A stretch of 64,000 bases of DNA from an uncultured Oscillospiraceae bacterium. Its GTDB lineage: Bacteria > Bacillota > Clostridia > Oscillospirales > Acutalibacteraceae. The notes beneath the pieces are model-generated. The model was not told the DNA's origin. It was given only the letters and a program-made list of their open reading frames with translations, and did no database searches. The position numbers were made by a program, and so were the translations under genes. The DNA lies in contig UQDP01000001.1 of assembly GCA_900539845.1 (NCBI GenBank), forward strand, positions 205,100 through 269,099. Direction: 5' to 3'. Shown here piece after piece: positions 53,232-61,900 of this stretch; position 1 is the first letter of the stretch; the number at the start of each line of letters is the position of its first letter.

Positions 53232-53274
53232 TTTGATGGGGTTAGTCCAATGTACAATTAAATAAAAATTCGAG

Positions 53275-53306
53275 GCTCCCGGCGCGGTAAACGCCGGGAG
53301 TTTTTT
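53275..53306 (+). terminator. Terminator of the large non-coding RNA
   Basis: CTCCCGGCG pairs with CGCCGGGAG across 7 bases, followed by six T. Confidence 0.93.
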
Positions 53307-53315
53307 GCGTTTTTG

Positions 53316-53344
53316 TTGCTTTTTTATCTTCGGTTATATATAAT
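53316..53344 (+). promoter_or_regulatory. Promoter of uxaB-uxaA
   Basis: TTGCTT, 17-base spacer, TATAAT, 30 bases before the uxaB start. Confidence 0.75.
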
Positions 53345-53374
53345 TGTTTTGTACTTTTATTTAGGAGAGAAATT

Positions 53375-54835
53375 ATGAAAAGCATAAAGGAAGCAGTTGA
53401 AAAACGTTTTAAAGAACTGCCGGAGAAAATCATTCAGTTTGGTGAAGGTAATTTCCTGCGAGCTTTTGCGGATTGGTTTGTTGAAAAAGCCAATGCAAAC
53501 GGAATATTTAACGGAAGCGTTGTTCTTGTTAAGCCCACATCAAGAAAGGCGCGGCTTGATTTTAACGCGCAGAATTCCATGTATACCGTGCTTGAACGCG
53601 GCAGGGAAAACGGTGAAAAAACAGATAGATCCACTGTTGTTACAAGTATTTCCCGTTTTATTAGCGCTTATAACGATAGTGATGAATTGTTAAAAATTGC
53701 CGCGTCTGAAGAAATAAGCGCCGTTATTTCAAACACAACAGAGGCCGGGATAACATATGTTAACGGAGAAAAATTTGAAGATTTTCCGAATGTTTCCTAT
53801 CCTGCCAAGCTTTGCCGCCTGCTTTATGAGCGATTCTCAAAGCTCGGCTTCGGCAGCGGTCTTTTGATTCTGCCTGTTGAGCTAATTGAGGATAACGGTG
53901 TTCAGCTTAAAAAATGCGTTATTTCTTACGCCGAAGACTGGGCTTTGGGCGAGGATTTTGTAAACTATATTGAAAAAGACTGTAAATTCTGCTCAACGCT
54001 TGTGGACAGGATCGTAACAGGCTTTCCCGAAAAGGATTATAACAGCCTATGCGAAAGGCTGGGCTATACGGATAAACTCATGGTTGCCTGCGAGCCATAT
54101 CATTCCTGGATCATTGAGGGCAAAGAGGAATGGAAAGACAGTTTCCCGATAGACAGAATCTCAAATTGTGTTCAATGGGTAAAAAGCATAGCGCCTTATC
54201 GTGAGCGAAAGGTGAAGATCTTAAACGGCGCGCACACGATGTCCGTACTTGCTGCTTACCTCTGCGGCTTTGATATTGTTCGGGACATGATGCATGACTC
54301 TGATTTTTACGATTATCTGAACTTGGGTATCGAAAACGAGATCATTCCCACCATAGATATGGATAAAACAGAACTTGAGCAGTTTAAAAACAGTGTTTTT
54401 GAACGCTTTGACAATCCGTTTATAGACCATAAACTGCTTGATATTTCCCTGAACAGTGTTTCAAAATTCAAAGCGCGCTGTTTGCCGTCCGTATTGCAGT
54501 ATATTGAAGAGTTTAATACCGCTCCGCCGCTTTTGTCCTTTGCGCTTGCCGCACTGATCCGTTTTTATAACGGTAAATTTGATGAAAACGGAGATTTTGT
54601 ATCCTACCGTTCCGATGAAAAATATTGTATCAGGGACTCGGAAGATGTGTTAAAGGCGTTTGACAGCGCTTTCAAAACGCAGGATCCTGTAAAGCGCATA
54701 CTTGCTGACGAATCGCTCTGGGGTATGGATCTGACTGCCGTCTGTGATCTGGCGGATAAGGTCAAAGCTGCGTTTGAGGATATCGAAACGCTCGGAATGC
54801 GCGCGGCGTTAAAGAAGGTGTGCGGCAATGAATAA
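53375..54835 (+). CDS. uxaB: Tagaturonate reductase (altronate oxidoreductase) UxaB
   Basis: 486 residues. Reduces D-tagaturonate to D-altronate with NADH in galacturonate breakdown. Polyol dehydrogenase superfamily: IIQFGEGNFLRAFADWF is the nucleotide-binding N-terminus and KILNGAHTMSVLAAYL the catalytic-helix region. AGGAGAG precedes the ATG. Overlaps uxaA by 8 bases. Tagaturonate rather than fructuronate is favoured by the uxaA partner. Confidence 0.94.
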   Translation: MKSIKEAVEKRFKELPEKIIQFGEGNFLRAFADWFVEKANANGIFNGSVVLVKPTSRKARLDFNAQNSMYTVLERGRENGEKTDRSTVVTSISRFISAYNDSDELLKIAASEEISAVISNTTEAGITYVNGEKFEDFPNVSYPAKLCRLLYERFSKLGFGSGLLILPVELIEDNGVQLKKCVISYAEDWALGEDFVNYIEKDCKFCSTLVDRIVTGFPEKDYNSLCERLGYTDKLMVACEPYHSWIIEGKEEWKDSFPIDRISNCVQWVKSIAPYRERKVKILNGAHTMSVLAAYLCGFDIVRDMMHDSDFYDYLNLGIENEIIPTIDMDKTELEQFKNSVFERFDNPFIDHKLLDISLNSVSKFKARCLPSVLQYIEEFNTAPPLLSFALAALIRFYNGKFDENGDFVSYRSDEKYCIRDSEDVLKAFDSAFKTQDPVKRILADESLWGMDLTAVCDLADKVKAAFEDIETLGMRAALKKVCGNE

Positions 54836-56303
54836 GCTGTTTAAAATCCATGAAAAAGATAATGTTGCGGTTGCTCTTTGCGATCTGAAAGCCGGATATT
54901 CCGAAAACGGCGTTACGCTCAACAGCGATGTGCCGTTCGGGCACAAGGTGCTTTTGTGCGATGTGCCTGCCGGCGAAGATATCATCAAGTACGGCTATCC
55001 TATCGGCAGAGCAGTCCATGACCTCACCGCCGGAGAATATGTTCATTCCCACAATCTGAAAACGCATCTCGGTGACGGGCCGGTCTCCTATTTTTATACG
55101 GGTGGTGCCAATACCTATTCGCCCGAACATACGGATAGGACATTCAACGGATATAAAAGAGAAAACGGCGATGTCGGCATAAGAAATGAGCTTTGGATCA
55201 TTCCCACTGTCGGCTGTGTCAACAAGCTTTGCGAAAAGCTTAAAAACGAGGCGGTCAGTCGGTTCGGTCTTGATGAAAGCGACGTTAAGGCGTTTGCCCA
55301 TCCTTACGGCTGTTCCCAGATGGGTGATGATCTTGAAAACACGCAGAAGCTTCTCGCCGCTCTTGTGGATCATCCGAACGCGGCAGGCGTGCTTGTTGTT
55401 TCACTCGGTTGTGAAAACAACAACCTCGGCGAGTTTAAGCCGTTTCTTAAAAAATATAATGACAGCCGTGTGAAATTCCTTGTTGCGCAGGATGAATCCG
55501 ATGAGTTTTCTGCAGGAATGGAACTGCTCAGCGAACTGAACAAATACAGAAAAACGTTCAAAAGAACGCAGATACCCATCAACAAGCTTAAGATAGGTCT
55601 GAAATGCGGTGGGTCTGACGCGTTTTCGGGAATCACCGCAAACGCGCTCTGCGGCAGGGTGACGGACGCGCTGACCGCAGCCGGCGCAACCTGTGTTCTG
55701 ACCGAAACGCCGGAAATGTTCGGCGCTGAGACCATACTGATGCAGCGCGCGCAGAGCGAAAGTGTTTTCCATGATATTGTTGGTATGATAGACGGTTTCA
55801 AGGATTATTTCACGTCAAGAAATCAGCCCGTTTACGAAAATCCCTCACCGGGAAATAAGGCGGGCGGCATTACAACGCTTGAGGAAAAAAGCCTCGGCTG
55901 TATTCAAAAGGGCGGCAGCGCGGTCGTTACCCGTGTGCTGGATTATGCCGATACGGCGTCAGGCGGCGGACTTCAGCTGCTGTACGGACCGGGCAACGAT
56001 ATCGTTTCCACCACTGCTCTTACCGCCGCGGGCGTGCATATGATCTTGTTTACAACAGGCAGGGGAACACCGCTCGGCTCGGCGGTGCCGACGGTGAAGA
56101 TCGCCTCCAATTCCGCATTGGCGCAGAGAAAACCCGGCTGGATAGATTTTGACGCCGGCGTTCTGCTCAGCGGCGTTGCGTTCGAAGAGGCAAGGGATAC
56201 GCTGATCTCTCTTATGATGAAAACCACTTCGGGTGAAAAAACCAAGAACGAGCAAAACGGCGTTTTTGAATTTGCCGTGTTTAAAAACGGCGTAACCATG
56301 TAA
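54828..56303 (+). CDS. uxaA: Altronate dehydratase UxaA
   Basis: 491 residues. Dehydrates D-altronate to 2-keto-3-deoxygluconate. The N-terminal SAF domain (DVPAGEDIIKYGYPIGRAVHD) and the large iron-binding domain (ENGDVGIRNELWIIPTVGCVN; HPYGCSQMGDD; LKCGGSDAFSGITANA; TEKCLG-like LEEKSLGCIQKGG) are complete. Co-transcribed with uxaB. KDG kinase and aldolase genes are not in this window. Confidence 0.95.
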   Translation: MNKLFKIHEKDNVAVALCDLKAGYSENGVTLNSDVPFGHKVLLCDVPAGEDIIKYGYPIGRAVHDLTAGEYVHSHNLKTHLGDGPVSYFYTGGANTYSPEHTDRTFNGYKRENGDVGIRNELWIIPTVGCVNKLCEKLKNEAVSRFGLDESDVKAFAHPYGCSQMGDDLENTQKLLAALVDHPNAAGVLVVSLGCENNNLGEFKPFLKKYNDSRVKFLVAQDESDEFSAGMELLSELNKYRKTFKRTQIPINKLKIGLKCGGSDAFSGITANALCGRVTDALTAAGATCVLTETPEMFGAETILMQRAQSESVFHDIVGMIDGFKDYFTSRNQPVYENPSPGNKAGGITTLEEKSLGCIQKGGSAVVTRVLDYADTASGGGLQLLYGPGNDIVSTTALTAAGVHMILFTTGRGTPLGSAVPTVKIASNSALAQRKPGWIDFDAGVLLSGVAFEEARDTLISLMMKTTSGEKTKNEQNGVFEFAVFKNGVTM

Positions 56304-56319
56304 GCTTTATCCTTTGGGC

Positions 56320-56348
56320 TTGACAATCCTAAATTTATTTGTTAATAT
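56320..56348 (+). promoter_or_regulatory. Promoter of T-box-valS
   Basis: TTGACA, 17-base spacer, TAATAT. Confidence 0.8.
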
Positions 56349-56357
56349 TATTTCAAT

Positions 56358-56592
56358 ATAGAACGGCTGGGAAAAAGAGGAGTATTTTTCCGCTTGCTTT
56401 CAGAGAGCAGCCGGCAGGTGCAAGGCTGTAAGCAATGAAAAAGAAGGTAGCTTTTGAGCCGGCGGGGTGAAACCAAGTAGCTTCGTCCGTTGTTCCGCGT
56501 TAAGGAAAAGAGCGGCGCTTTATGCGCAATTTGAGTGGTACCGCGGAAATCATGCTTTCGTCTCATTATCGGGACGAAAGCTTTTTGTTTTT
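56358..56592 (+). promoter_or_regulatory. T-box riboswitch controlling valS
   Basis: Senses uncharged tRNA-Val. Stem I lies from about 56358. A GTA in GAAGGTAGC (about 56445) is a plausible valine specifier. The conserved T-box word GAGTGGTACCGCGG is at 56533-56546. The terminator stem GCTTTCGTC/GACGAAAGC (56554-56581) with TTTTTG follows. Pairing of the tRNA CCA end with the T-box bulge favours the antiterminator and lets valS be read. Confidence 0.93.
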
Positions 56593-56633
56593 ATATGAAA
56601 TTTTAGCGGCTTTGCCGCGCAGGAGTTGATTTT

Positions 56634-59258
56634 ATGGCAAAAGAACTTGCAAAGCAGTATAACCCTGCCGAAGTGGAGGATCGCACCTATAAATTCTGGT
56701 GTGACAACAAATACTTCCACGCAGAGGTAAACAAGGATAAAAAACCGTATACCATCGTGATTCCGCCCCCGAATATCACGGGGCAGCTTCATATGGGGCA
56801 TGCGCTCGATAACACGCTTCAGGATATTCTGATCCGCTGGCGCAGGATGCAGGGCTATGAAGCGCTTTGGCTGCCGGGCACGGACCATGCGTCTATTGCT
56901 ACCGAAGCTAAGATCGTTGAGGCAATGCGTAAAGAGGGCTTAACAAAAGAGGACATCGGCAGAGATGAATTTTTAAAGCGTGCATGGGCGTGGAAAGATC
57001 AGTACGGCTCAAGGATTATTGAGCAGCTCAAAAAAATGGGCTCCTCCTGTGATTGGGACAGGGAACGCTTTACTATGGATGAGGGCTGTTCCAAAGCGGT
57101 CAAGGAAGTATTCGTCAATCTTTATAACAAAGGTCTTATCTATCAGGGCAAGAGAATGGTAAACTGGTGTCCGCACTGCCGCACCACGATCTCCGACGCG
57201 GAGGTAGAGTATGAAGATCAGGCAGGTCATTTTTGGCATCTTCGCTATCCGTTCAAGGACGGAAGCGGCTATGTTGAGCTTGCCACCACAAGACCTGAGA
57301 CCATGCTCGGCGATACTGCCGTTGCTGTAAACCCCAATGATGAGCGCTATCAGGATATCATCGGCAAAACCCTTATTCTGCCGATCGTTCACAGAGAGAT
57401 ACCTGTTGTTGCCGATGAATATGTTGATATCGAGTTCGGCACGGGCGTTGTTAAAATTACACCCGCTCATGACCCGAACGACTATGAAGTGGGTCTGCGC
57501 CATAACCTTGAAATTATAGATGTTATGACGGACGACGGTCATATCGCGGACGGCTGGGGCAAGTACAGCGGTATGGACCGTTACGAGTGCAGCAAGGAGA
57601 TCGTTAAGGACCTTGAGGCGGAGGGCGCTCTTATTAAAGTTGAGGATTACAGCCACAACGTAGGCACCTGCTACCGCTGCCATTCCACAATCGAGCCGCG
57701 CCTTTCAAAGCAGTGGTTCGTTAAAATGGAACCGCTCGCAAAGCCTGCGATAGACGCTGTAAAAGAGGGCAAAGTCAAATTCGTTCCCGAAAGATTCAGC
57801 AAGATCTATTATCACTGGATGGAAAATATCAAAGATTGGTGTATTTCCCGTCAGCTCTGGTGGGGGCACAGAATCCCTGCGTATTACTGCGCCGACTGCG
57901 GCGAGGTTATCGTTTCAAAAGAGGATGTTAAAAAATGCCCCAAGTGCGGCGGCACGCATATCGAGCAGGACCCCGACACGCTTGACACTTGGTTCAGTTC
58001 GGCGCTCTGGCCTTTCAGCACGCTCGGCTGGCCGGATAAAACACCCGAGCTTGATTATTTTTATCCCACAAACACACTTGTAACCGGATATGATATCATC
58101 TTCTTCTGGGTTGCGAGAATGATATTCTCCGCTGTTGCGCACACAGGTGAAGTTCCGTTTGACACGGTGCTGATCCACGGCCTTGTGCGTGATGCCCAGG
58201 GCAGAAAGATGAGCAAGTCCCTCGGCAACGGTATAGACCCGCTTGAGATAATAGACGAATACGGCGCTGACGCTCTGCGCTTTACGCTTGCAACGGGTAA
58301 TTCCCCCGGAAATGATATGCGCTTTTCGGACGACAAGGTAAAGGCCTCTCGTAATTTCGCGAACAAGCTTTGGAACGCCGCCCGATTTGTGCTGATGTAT
58401 CTCGGCGATGACTATCAATTCCCCGGTCTGCCCGAAGAACTTGCACCTGAGGACAAGTGGATCATCTCAAAGGTAAACACGCTTGCCAAAGAAGTTACTG
58501 CGAATCTTGAAAAGTTTGAACTCGGCGTTGCCATTCAGAAACTATATGATTTTATCTGGGATGTTTTCTGCGACTGGTATATCGAGATCTCCAAGATTAG
58601 GCTGCAGAGCGGTGAGGATGCGGATACCGCCAAGGCTGTCCTTGTATATGTTCTGACGGATATCCTCAAACTGCTTCATCCGTTTATGCCGTTTATCACC
58701 GAGGAGATCTATCAGGCGATTCCGCACGATACGGAATCCATCATGATCTCCGAGTGGGTGGAATATGATGAAGCGCTTAACTTCTCGGCAGAGGAAGAGC
58801 AGATCGAAAAGATCATGGCGGCCGTAAGGGCGATAAGAAACCGCAGAGCGGAGATGAATATTCCGCCAAGCAGGAAAGCGGCTGTCTATGTTGAAACCGA
58901 AGACGCCGATACGTTTCATTACGGCGCTGAATTTATCAAACGCCTTGCTTATGCCGGAGAAGTTACCGTTTCCGCTTCTTTTGAGGATCTCGGAAATGTG
59001 GTGACTATGGTAACGGATTGCGCTAAGATATATATTCCGATGGGTGAGCTCGTCGATTTTGAGGCGGAGAGAAAACGCCTGGAAAAAGAGCTTGCCGCCG
59101 CGCAGGATAAGCTTGATTTTATAAACAAAAAGCTGAATAATCCCGGTTTTGTAAATAAGGCGCCTGAAAAAGTTGTAAATCAGAATCGTGAGGACGCCGC
59201 TAAACTTCAGGAAAAGATAGCGGGTATCAGAGATTCGCTCGATTCTCTCGGAAAGTGA
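56634..59258 (+). CDS. valS: Valyl-tRNA synthetase ValS
   Basis: 874 residues, normal length. HMGH at 53-56 (HIGH motif) and KMSKS at 525-529. The editing domain has the [10 protein letters not shown] and NPNDERY regions. A rubredoxin-like knuckle CADC/CPKC lies before the KMSKS loop. The C-terminal coiled-coil arm ([20 protein letters not shown]) is specific to ValRS. AGGAG precedes the ATG. Controlled by the T-box upstream; folC follows after 6 bases. Confidence 0.97.
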   Translation: MAKELAKQYNPAEVEDRTYKFWCDNKYFHAEVNKDKKPYTIVIPPPNITGQLHMGHALDNTLQDILIRWRRMQGYEALWLPGTDHASIATEAKIVEAMRKEGLTKEDIGRDEFLKRAWAWKDQYGSRIIEQLKKMGSSCDWDRERFTMDEGCSKAVKEVFVNLYNKGLIYQGKRMVNWCPHCRTTISDAEVEYEDQAGHFWHLRYPFKDGSGYVELATTRPETMLGDTAVAVNPNDERYQDIIGKTLILPIVHREIPVVADEYVDIEFGTGVVKITPAHDPNDYEVGLRHNLEIIDVMTDDGHIADGWGKYSGMDRYECSKEIVKDLEAEGALIKVEDYSHNVGTCYRCHSTIEPRLSKQWFVKMEPLAKPAIDAVKEGKVKFVPERFSKIYYHWMENIKDWCISRQLWWGHRIPAYYCADCGEVIVSKEDVKKCPKCGGTHIEQDPDTLDTWFSSALWPFSTLGWPDKTPELDYFYPTNTLVTGYDIIFFWVARMIFSAVAHTGEVPFDTVLIHGLVRDAQGRKMSKSLGNGIDPLEIIDEYGADALRFTLATGNSPGNDMRFSDDKVKASRNFANKLWNAARFVLMYLGDDYQFPGLPEELAPEDKWIISKVNTLAKEVTANLEKFELGVAIQKLYDFIWDVFCDWYIEISKIRLQSGEDADTAKAVLVYVLTDILKLLHPFMPFITEEIYQAIPHDTESIMISEWVEYDEALNFSAEEEQIEKIMAAVRAIRNRRAEMNIPPSRKAAVYVETEDADTFHYGAEFIKRLAYAGEVTVSASFEDLGNVVTMVTDCAKIYIPMGELVDFEAERKRLEKELAAAQDKLDFINKKLNNPGFVNKAPEKVVNQNREDAAKLQEKIAGIRDSLDSLGK

Positions 59259-59264
59259 TTTTGA

Positions 59265-60368
59265 ATGAATTATGAAAATGCAATAGAAATCATGCAGCAA
59301 AAAGAAAGCCTCGGCATCAAGCCGGGGCTTTCCAACGTGAGCAGCCTGCTTGCAAAAATGGGCGATCCGCAGGAACAGCTCAGGATCATTCATATAGCCG
59401 GCACGAACGGCAAGGGCACAGTAGCGAATCTGATAGCCGGCGGCCTTGCGGACTGCGGTTTTAAAGTCGGGCTTTTCACGTCTCCGTGGGTAGTGGATTA
59501 CCGGGAACAGATTCAGATAAACGGCGAGTATATACCCGAAAACCGCCTTGCCGATTATGTTTGCGAATATCAGAATGAGCCTGCAACGGAGTTTGAACTG
59601 CTCACAGCGATCATGTATAAATACTTTTATGACGAGCAGGTTGATTTTGCCGTTGTTGAGTGCGGAATGGGCGGTGCGTATGATTCCACAAACGCCTTTT
59701 CACATCCCGAGCTTTGCGTGATAACGTCGGTTTCCATGGATCACATGAATTTCCTCGGAGACAGCCTTTATAAGATCGCGTTGCAAAAAGCAGGTATCAT
59801 AAAGGAAAACTGTACCTGCATTCTGTACCCGAATCCGCACTGTGAATCTGTTTTTGCCGAAAGATGCGCTCAAACTGAAAGCAGGCTCATAAAAGTGCGT
59901 GACAAAGGCGAATTCAGATCCAATAATCTTGCCGTTGCAAAAGAGTGTATGGCTTATCTTCATCAGTGTGTGCAGCTGGAATATCCCGCTCTGCCCGCGC
60001 GGCAGGAAATGATTCACGATCATATCATGCTGGACGGCGCACATAATGTAAACGGAGCAATGGCGTTGTATTCGGCGCTTCCCGATAAAAATATTTCCGC
60101 CGTCATATCTATGATGGCGGATAAGGATTGCAGTGCTTATCTTAAAATCATCGCCCCGCGATGCAAAAAGATCATCGCAACACAAGCCTCAAACCGCCGC
60201 GCTCTTCCTGCAGAAATGCTTGCGGCGATTGCGAGAAATTACTGCCCCGATGTAATTGTGGAAAAGATTCCGTCTTGCGCGGTTGAGCTTGCAAAACAAG
60301 ATAAGAATTTTATTTTGGTGTGCGGTTCGTTTTTTCTTGCAAGGGATGTCCGAAAAAAATTGATCTGA
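59265..60368 (+). CDS. folC: Folylpolyglutamate synthase / dihydrofolate synthase FolC, short form
   Basis: 367 residues against the usual 420 or so. Adds glutamate to folates. The P-loop GTNGKGT (46-52), TSPWVVDYREQIQING and VVECGMGGAYDSTNA of the Mur-ligase-like ATPase domain and DGAHNVNGA of the C-terminal domain are present. Between residues about 205 and 225 the protein goes directly to SNNLAVAKE, leaving out roughly 50 residues of beta-rich sequence normally there. Whether it is active is open. Follows valS closely, the common valS-folC order. Confidence 0.88.
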   Translation: MNYENAIEIMQQKESLGIKPGLSNVSSLLAKMGDPQEQLRIIHIAGTNGKGTVANLIAGGLADCGFKVGLFTSPWVVDYREQIQINGEYIPENRLADYVCEYQNEPATEFELLTAIMYKYFYDEQVDFAVVECGMGGAYDSTNAFSHPELCVITSVSMDHMNFLGDSLYKIALQKAGIIKENCTCILYPNPHCESVFAERCAQTESRLIKVRDKGEFRSNNLAVAKECMAYLHQCVQLEYPALPARQEMIHDHIMLDGAHNVNGAMALYSALPDKNISAVISMMADKDCSAYLKIIAPRCKKIIATQASNRRALPAEMLAAIARNYCPDVIVEKIPSCAVELAKQDKNFILVCGSFFLARDVRKKLI

Positions 60369-60392
60369 TATCAAAATTCGATAAATTATTTA

Positions 60393-60431
60393 TATCCGCT
60401 TTGGTATATTTACTAAAGCGGATACTTTTTT
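60393..60431 (+). terminator. Terminator between folC and spoIIAA
   Basis: TATCCGCTTT pairs perfectly with AAAGCGGATA across 12 bases, then CTTTTTTA. It ends only about 15 bases before the spoIIAA start codon. Confidence 0.85.
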
Positions 60432-60445
60432 ATGGAGTGAAAAAT

Positions 60446-60766
60446 ATGAATGTTACAATCGAATCAAGCGGCAATTTAATGATAGCGTATCTTATCGGCG
60501 AGCTTGATCATCACAGCGCCGGCGAGATCCGGGTAAAAATAGACGCTGCCGTAAGCTGCAAAAAGCCGAATCATCTGATACTTGATTTTAAAAATGTTTC
60601 GTTTATGGATTCAAGCGGAATAGGTCTTGTTATGGGCAGGTATCGGCTTATGCAGAATCACCATGGCAGCGTGGAAATCCGAAATGTGACTTCGCAGACC
60701 AAAAAGATCATGGAACTTGCGGGTCTCGGAAGAATAGCAGTTATCAATGAGATAAAAGACAGATAA
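60446..60766 (+). CDS. spoIIAA: Anti-sigma-F factor antagonist SpoIIAA
   Basis: 106 residues, a single STAS domain. Phosphorylatable serine pair Ser56-Ser57 in FMDSSGIGLVMGRY, the site that SpoIIAB phosphorylates. Dephosphorylated SpoIIAA frees sigma F in the forespore. The ATG at 60446 follows TATGGAGTG, 6 bases away; it opens the spoIIAA-spoIIAB-sigF operon. No clear sigma-H promoter was found between the terminator and the SD. Confidence 0.94.
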   Translation: MNVTIESSGNLMIAYLIGELDHHSAGEIRVKIDAAVSCKKPNHLILDFKNVSFMDSSGIGLVMGRYRLMQNHHGSVEIRNVTSQTKKIMELAGLGRIAVINEIKDR

Positions 60767-60778
60767 AGGAGTACGAAA

Positions 60779-61207
60779 ATGCATAATGAATTCAGACTCA
60801 CAGTAAGCAGCAAGAGCGTGAACGAGGGCTTTGCAAGGGTGGTTGTCTCTTCTTTTATAGCGCCTCTTGACCCCACACTTGAGGAAATGGCGGATCTTAA
60901 GACCGCTGTTTCCGAAGCCGTAACGAACTGTATAGTTCATGGCTATAAGGATAAGTACGGCAAAATTTACATAACCGGCAGAATCGATGATTCCACCGTT
61001 AAAATTATTATAAGGGACAAGGGCTGCGGAATAGAAAACATAGAACAGGCAATGACTCCTCTTTTCACAACAGGTGAGGGAGAACGTGCCGGTCTCGGTT
61101 TTACCGTTATGGAAAGCTTTTGCGATAAGGTTACGGTCCGCTCCAAGCTGAACGGCGGCACGAGCGTAACCCTTGTCAAAAGAATAGAGGGAAAAAGCAA
61201 ATGGTAA
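60779..61207 (+). CDS. spoIIAB: Anti-sigma F factor / serine kinase SpoIIAB
   Basis: 142 residues. GHKL-type ATPase that binds sigma F and phosphorylates SpoIIAA. N box EAVTNCIVHGY, G1 DKGCGIENI, and G2 AGLGFTVME are all present. AAGGAG precedes the ATG. Overlaps sigF by 7 bases. Confidence 0.96.
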   Translation: MHNEFRLTVSSKSVNEGFARVVVSSFIAPLDPTLEEMADLKTAVSEAVTNCIVHGYKDKYGKIYITGRIDDSTVKIIIRDKGCGIENIEQAMTPLFTTGEGERAGLGFTVMESFCDKVTVRSKLNGGTSVTLVKRIEGKSKW

Positions 61208-61857
61208 AAAGCCTGCGCGATGAGATGATAGAGGAAAATATAGGCCTCGTTCATTCGATCGCAAAGCGTTTCACAGGTCGCGGCGTTGATTATGAAGATC
61301 TTTTTCAGTCGGGCTGTATCGGACTTATCAAAGCAGTCGATCATTTTGACGAATCCAAAGGCTTTAAATTTTCAACATATGCGGTTCCTGTTATAATGGG
61401 GGAGATACGCAGGCTGTTCAGAGACGGCGGAGCAATAAAAGTCAGCCGTTCGCTGAAGGAAAAATCCGTCAGAGCGCAGGTGCTGAAAGAACGCTTCGCT
61501 AAAAAGGAACTGAGGGAGCCTACTGTCGGTGAGCTTTCGCAAATGCTCGGATGTGATATAAATGAAACCGCCGAGATACTGAATGTAATCAATCCGATGC
61601 TCTCCCTGAATTCTTTCGGCGAGGACGGGGATGAAAATATGGATATCCCCGTAGACGAGCAGGATGAGATGTTTGACCGCCTGTCTCTTTCTCAGGTCAT
61701 GGAAACGCTCAGCAGCCGGGAAAAAGAACTGATAGACTATCGCTATTTTAAAGGGCAGACCCAGAGCGTAACGGCAAAGGCTCTCGGCGTTTCCCAAGTG
61801 CAGGTGTCAAGAAAAGAAAAAGAGATACTTAAAAAGCTTCGCCGTCTGCTGAATTGA
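61201..61857 (+). CDS. sigF: RNA polymerase sporulation sigma factor SigF
   Basis: 218 residues. Directs the first forespore-specific transcription. Region 2 (DLFQSGCIGLIKAVDHFDESKGFKFSTYA, seen as two halves), region 3 (VSRSLKEKSVRAQVLKE) and region 4 (TAKALGVSQVQVSRKEKEIL) are intact. Last gene of the spoIIA operon; terminator follows at once. Confidence 0.96.
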   Translation: MVKSLRDEMIEENIGLVHSIAKRFTGRGVDYEDLFQSGCIGLIKAVDHFDESKGFKFSTYAVPVIMGEIRRLFRDGGAIKVSRSLKEKSVRAQVLKERFAKKELREPTVGELSQMLGCDINETAEILNVINPMLSLNSFGEDGDENMDIPVDEQDEMFDRLSLSQVMETLSSREKELIDYRYFKGQTQSVTAKALGVSQVQVSRKEKEILKKLRRLLN

Positions 61858-61859
61858 AA

Positions 61860-61900
61860 AGACCCGGTTTGCATAGCTGCAAGTCGGGTCTCATCTTTTA
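61860..61900 (+). terminator. Terminator after sigF
   Basis: AGACCCG pairs with CGGGTCT, with inner TTGCA/TGCAA, followed by CATCTTTT. It is convergent with metA. Confidence 0.85.

Larger units (their letters stand above)
52389..53306 (+). ncRNA. Large structured non-coding RNA (ROOL-like candidate)
   Basis: About 920 bases between a consensus promoter and a strong terminator with no substantial frame on either strand. The sequence is purine-rich with many short G-A-A-rich loops. Clear secondary structure exists: GTATTC (52618) and GAATAC (52666) enclose AATGT-ATTA-ACATT and TGCAA-TT-TTGCA, a textbook three-way junction. CTGCC/GGCAG (near 52907-52925), TGGT/ACCA and GGTG/CACC also pair. The dense part ends near 53005, about 620 bases, close to the size of ROOL or OLE RNAs; the tail carries micro-ORFs. 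The class assignment is inference. Confidence 0.7.
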
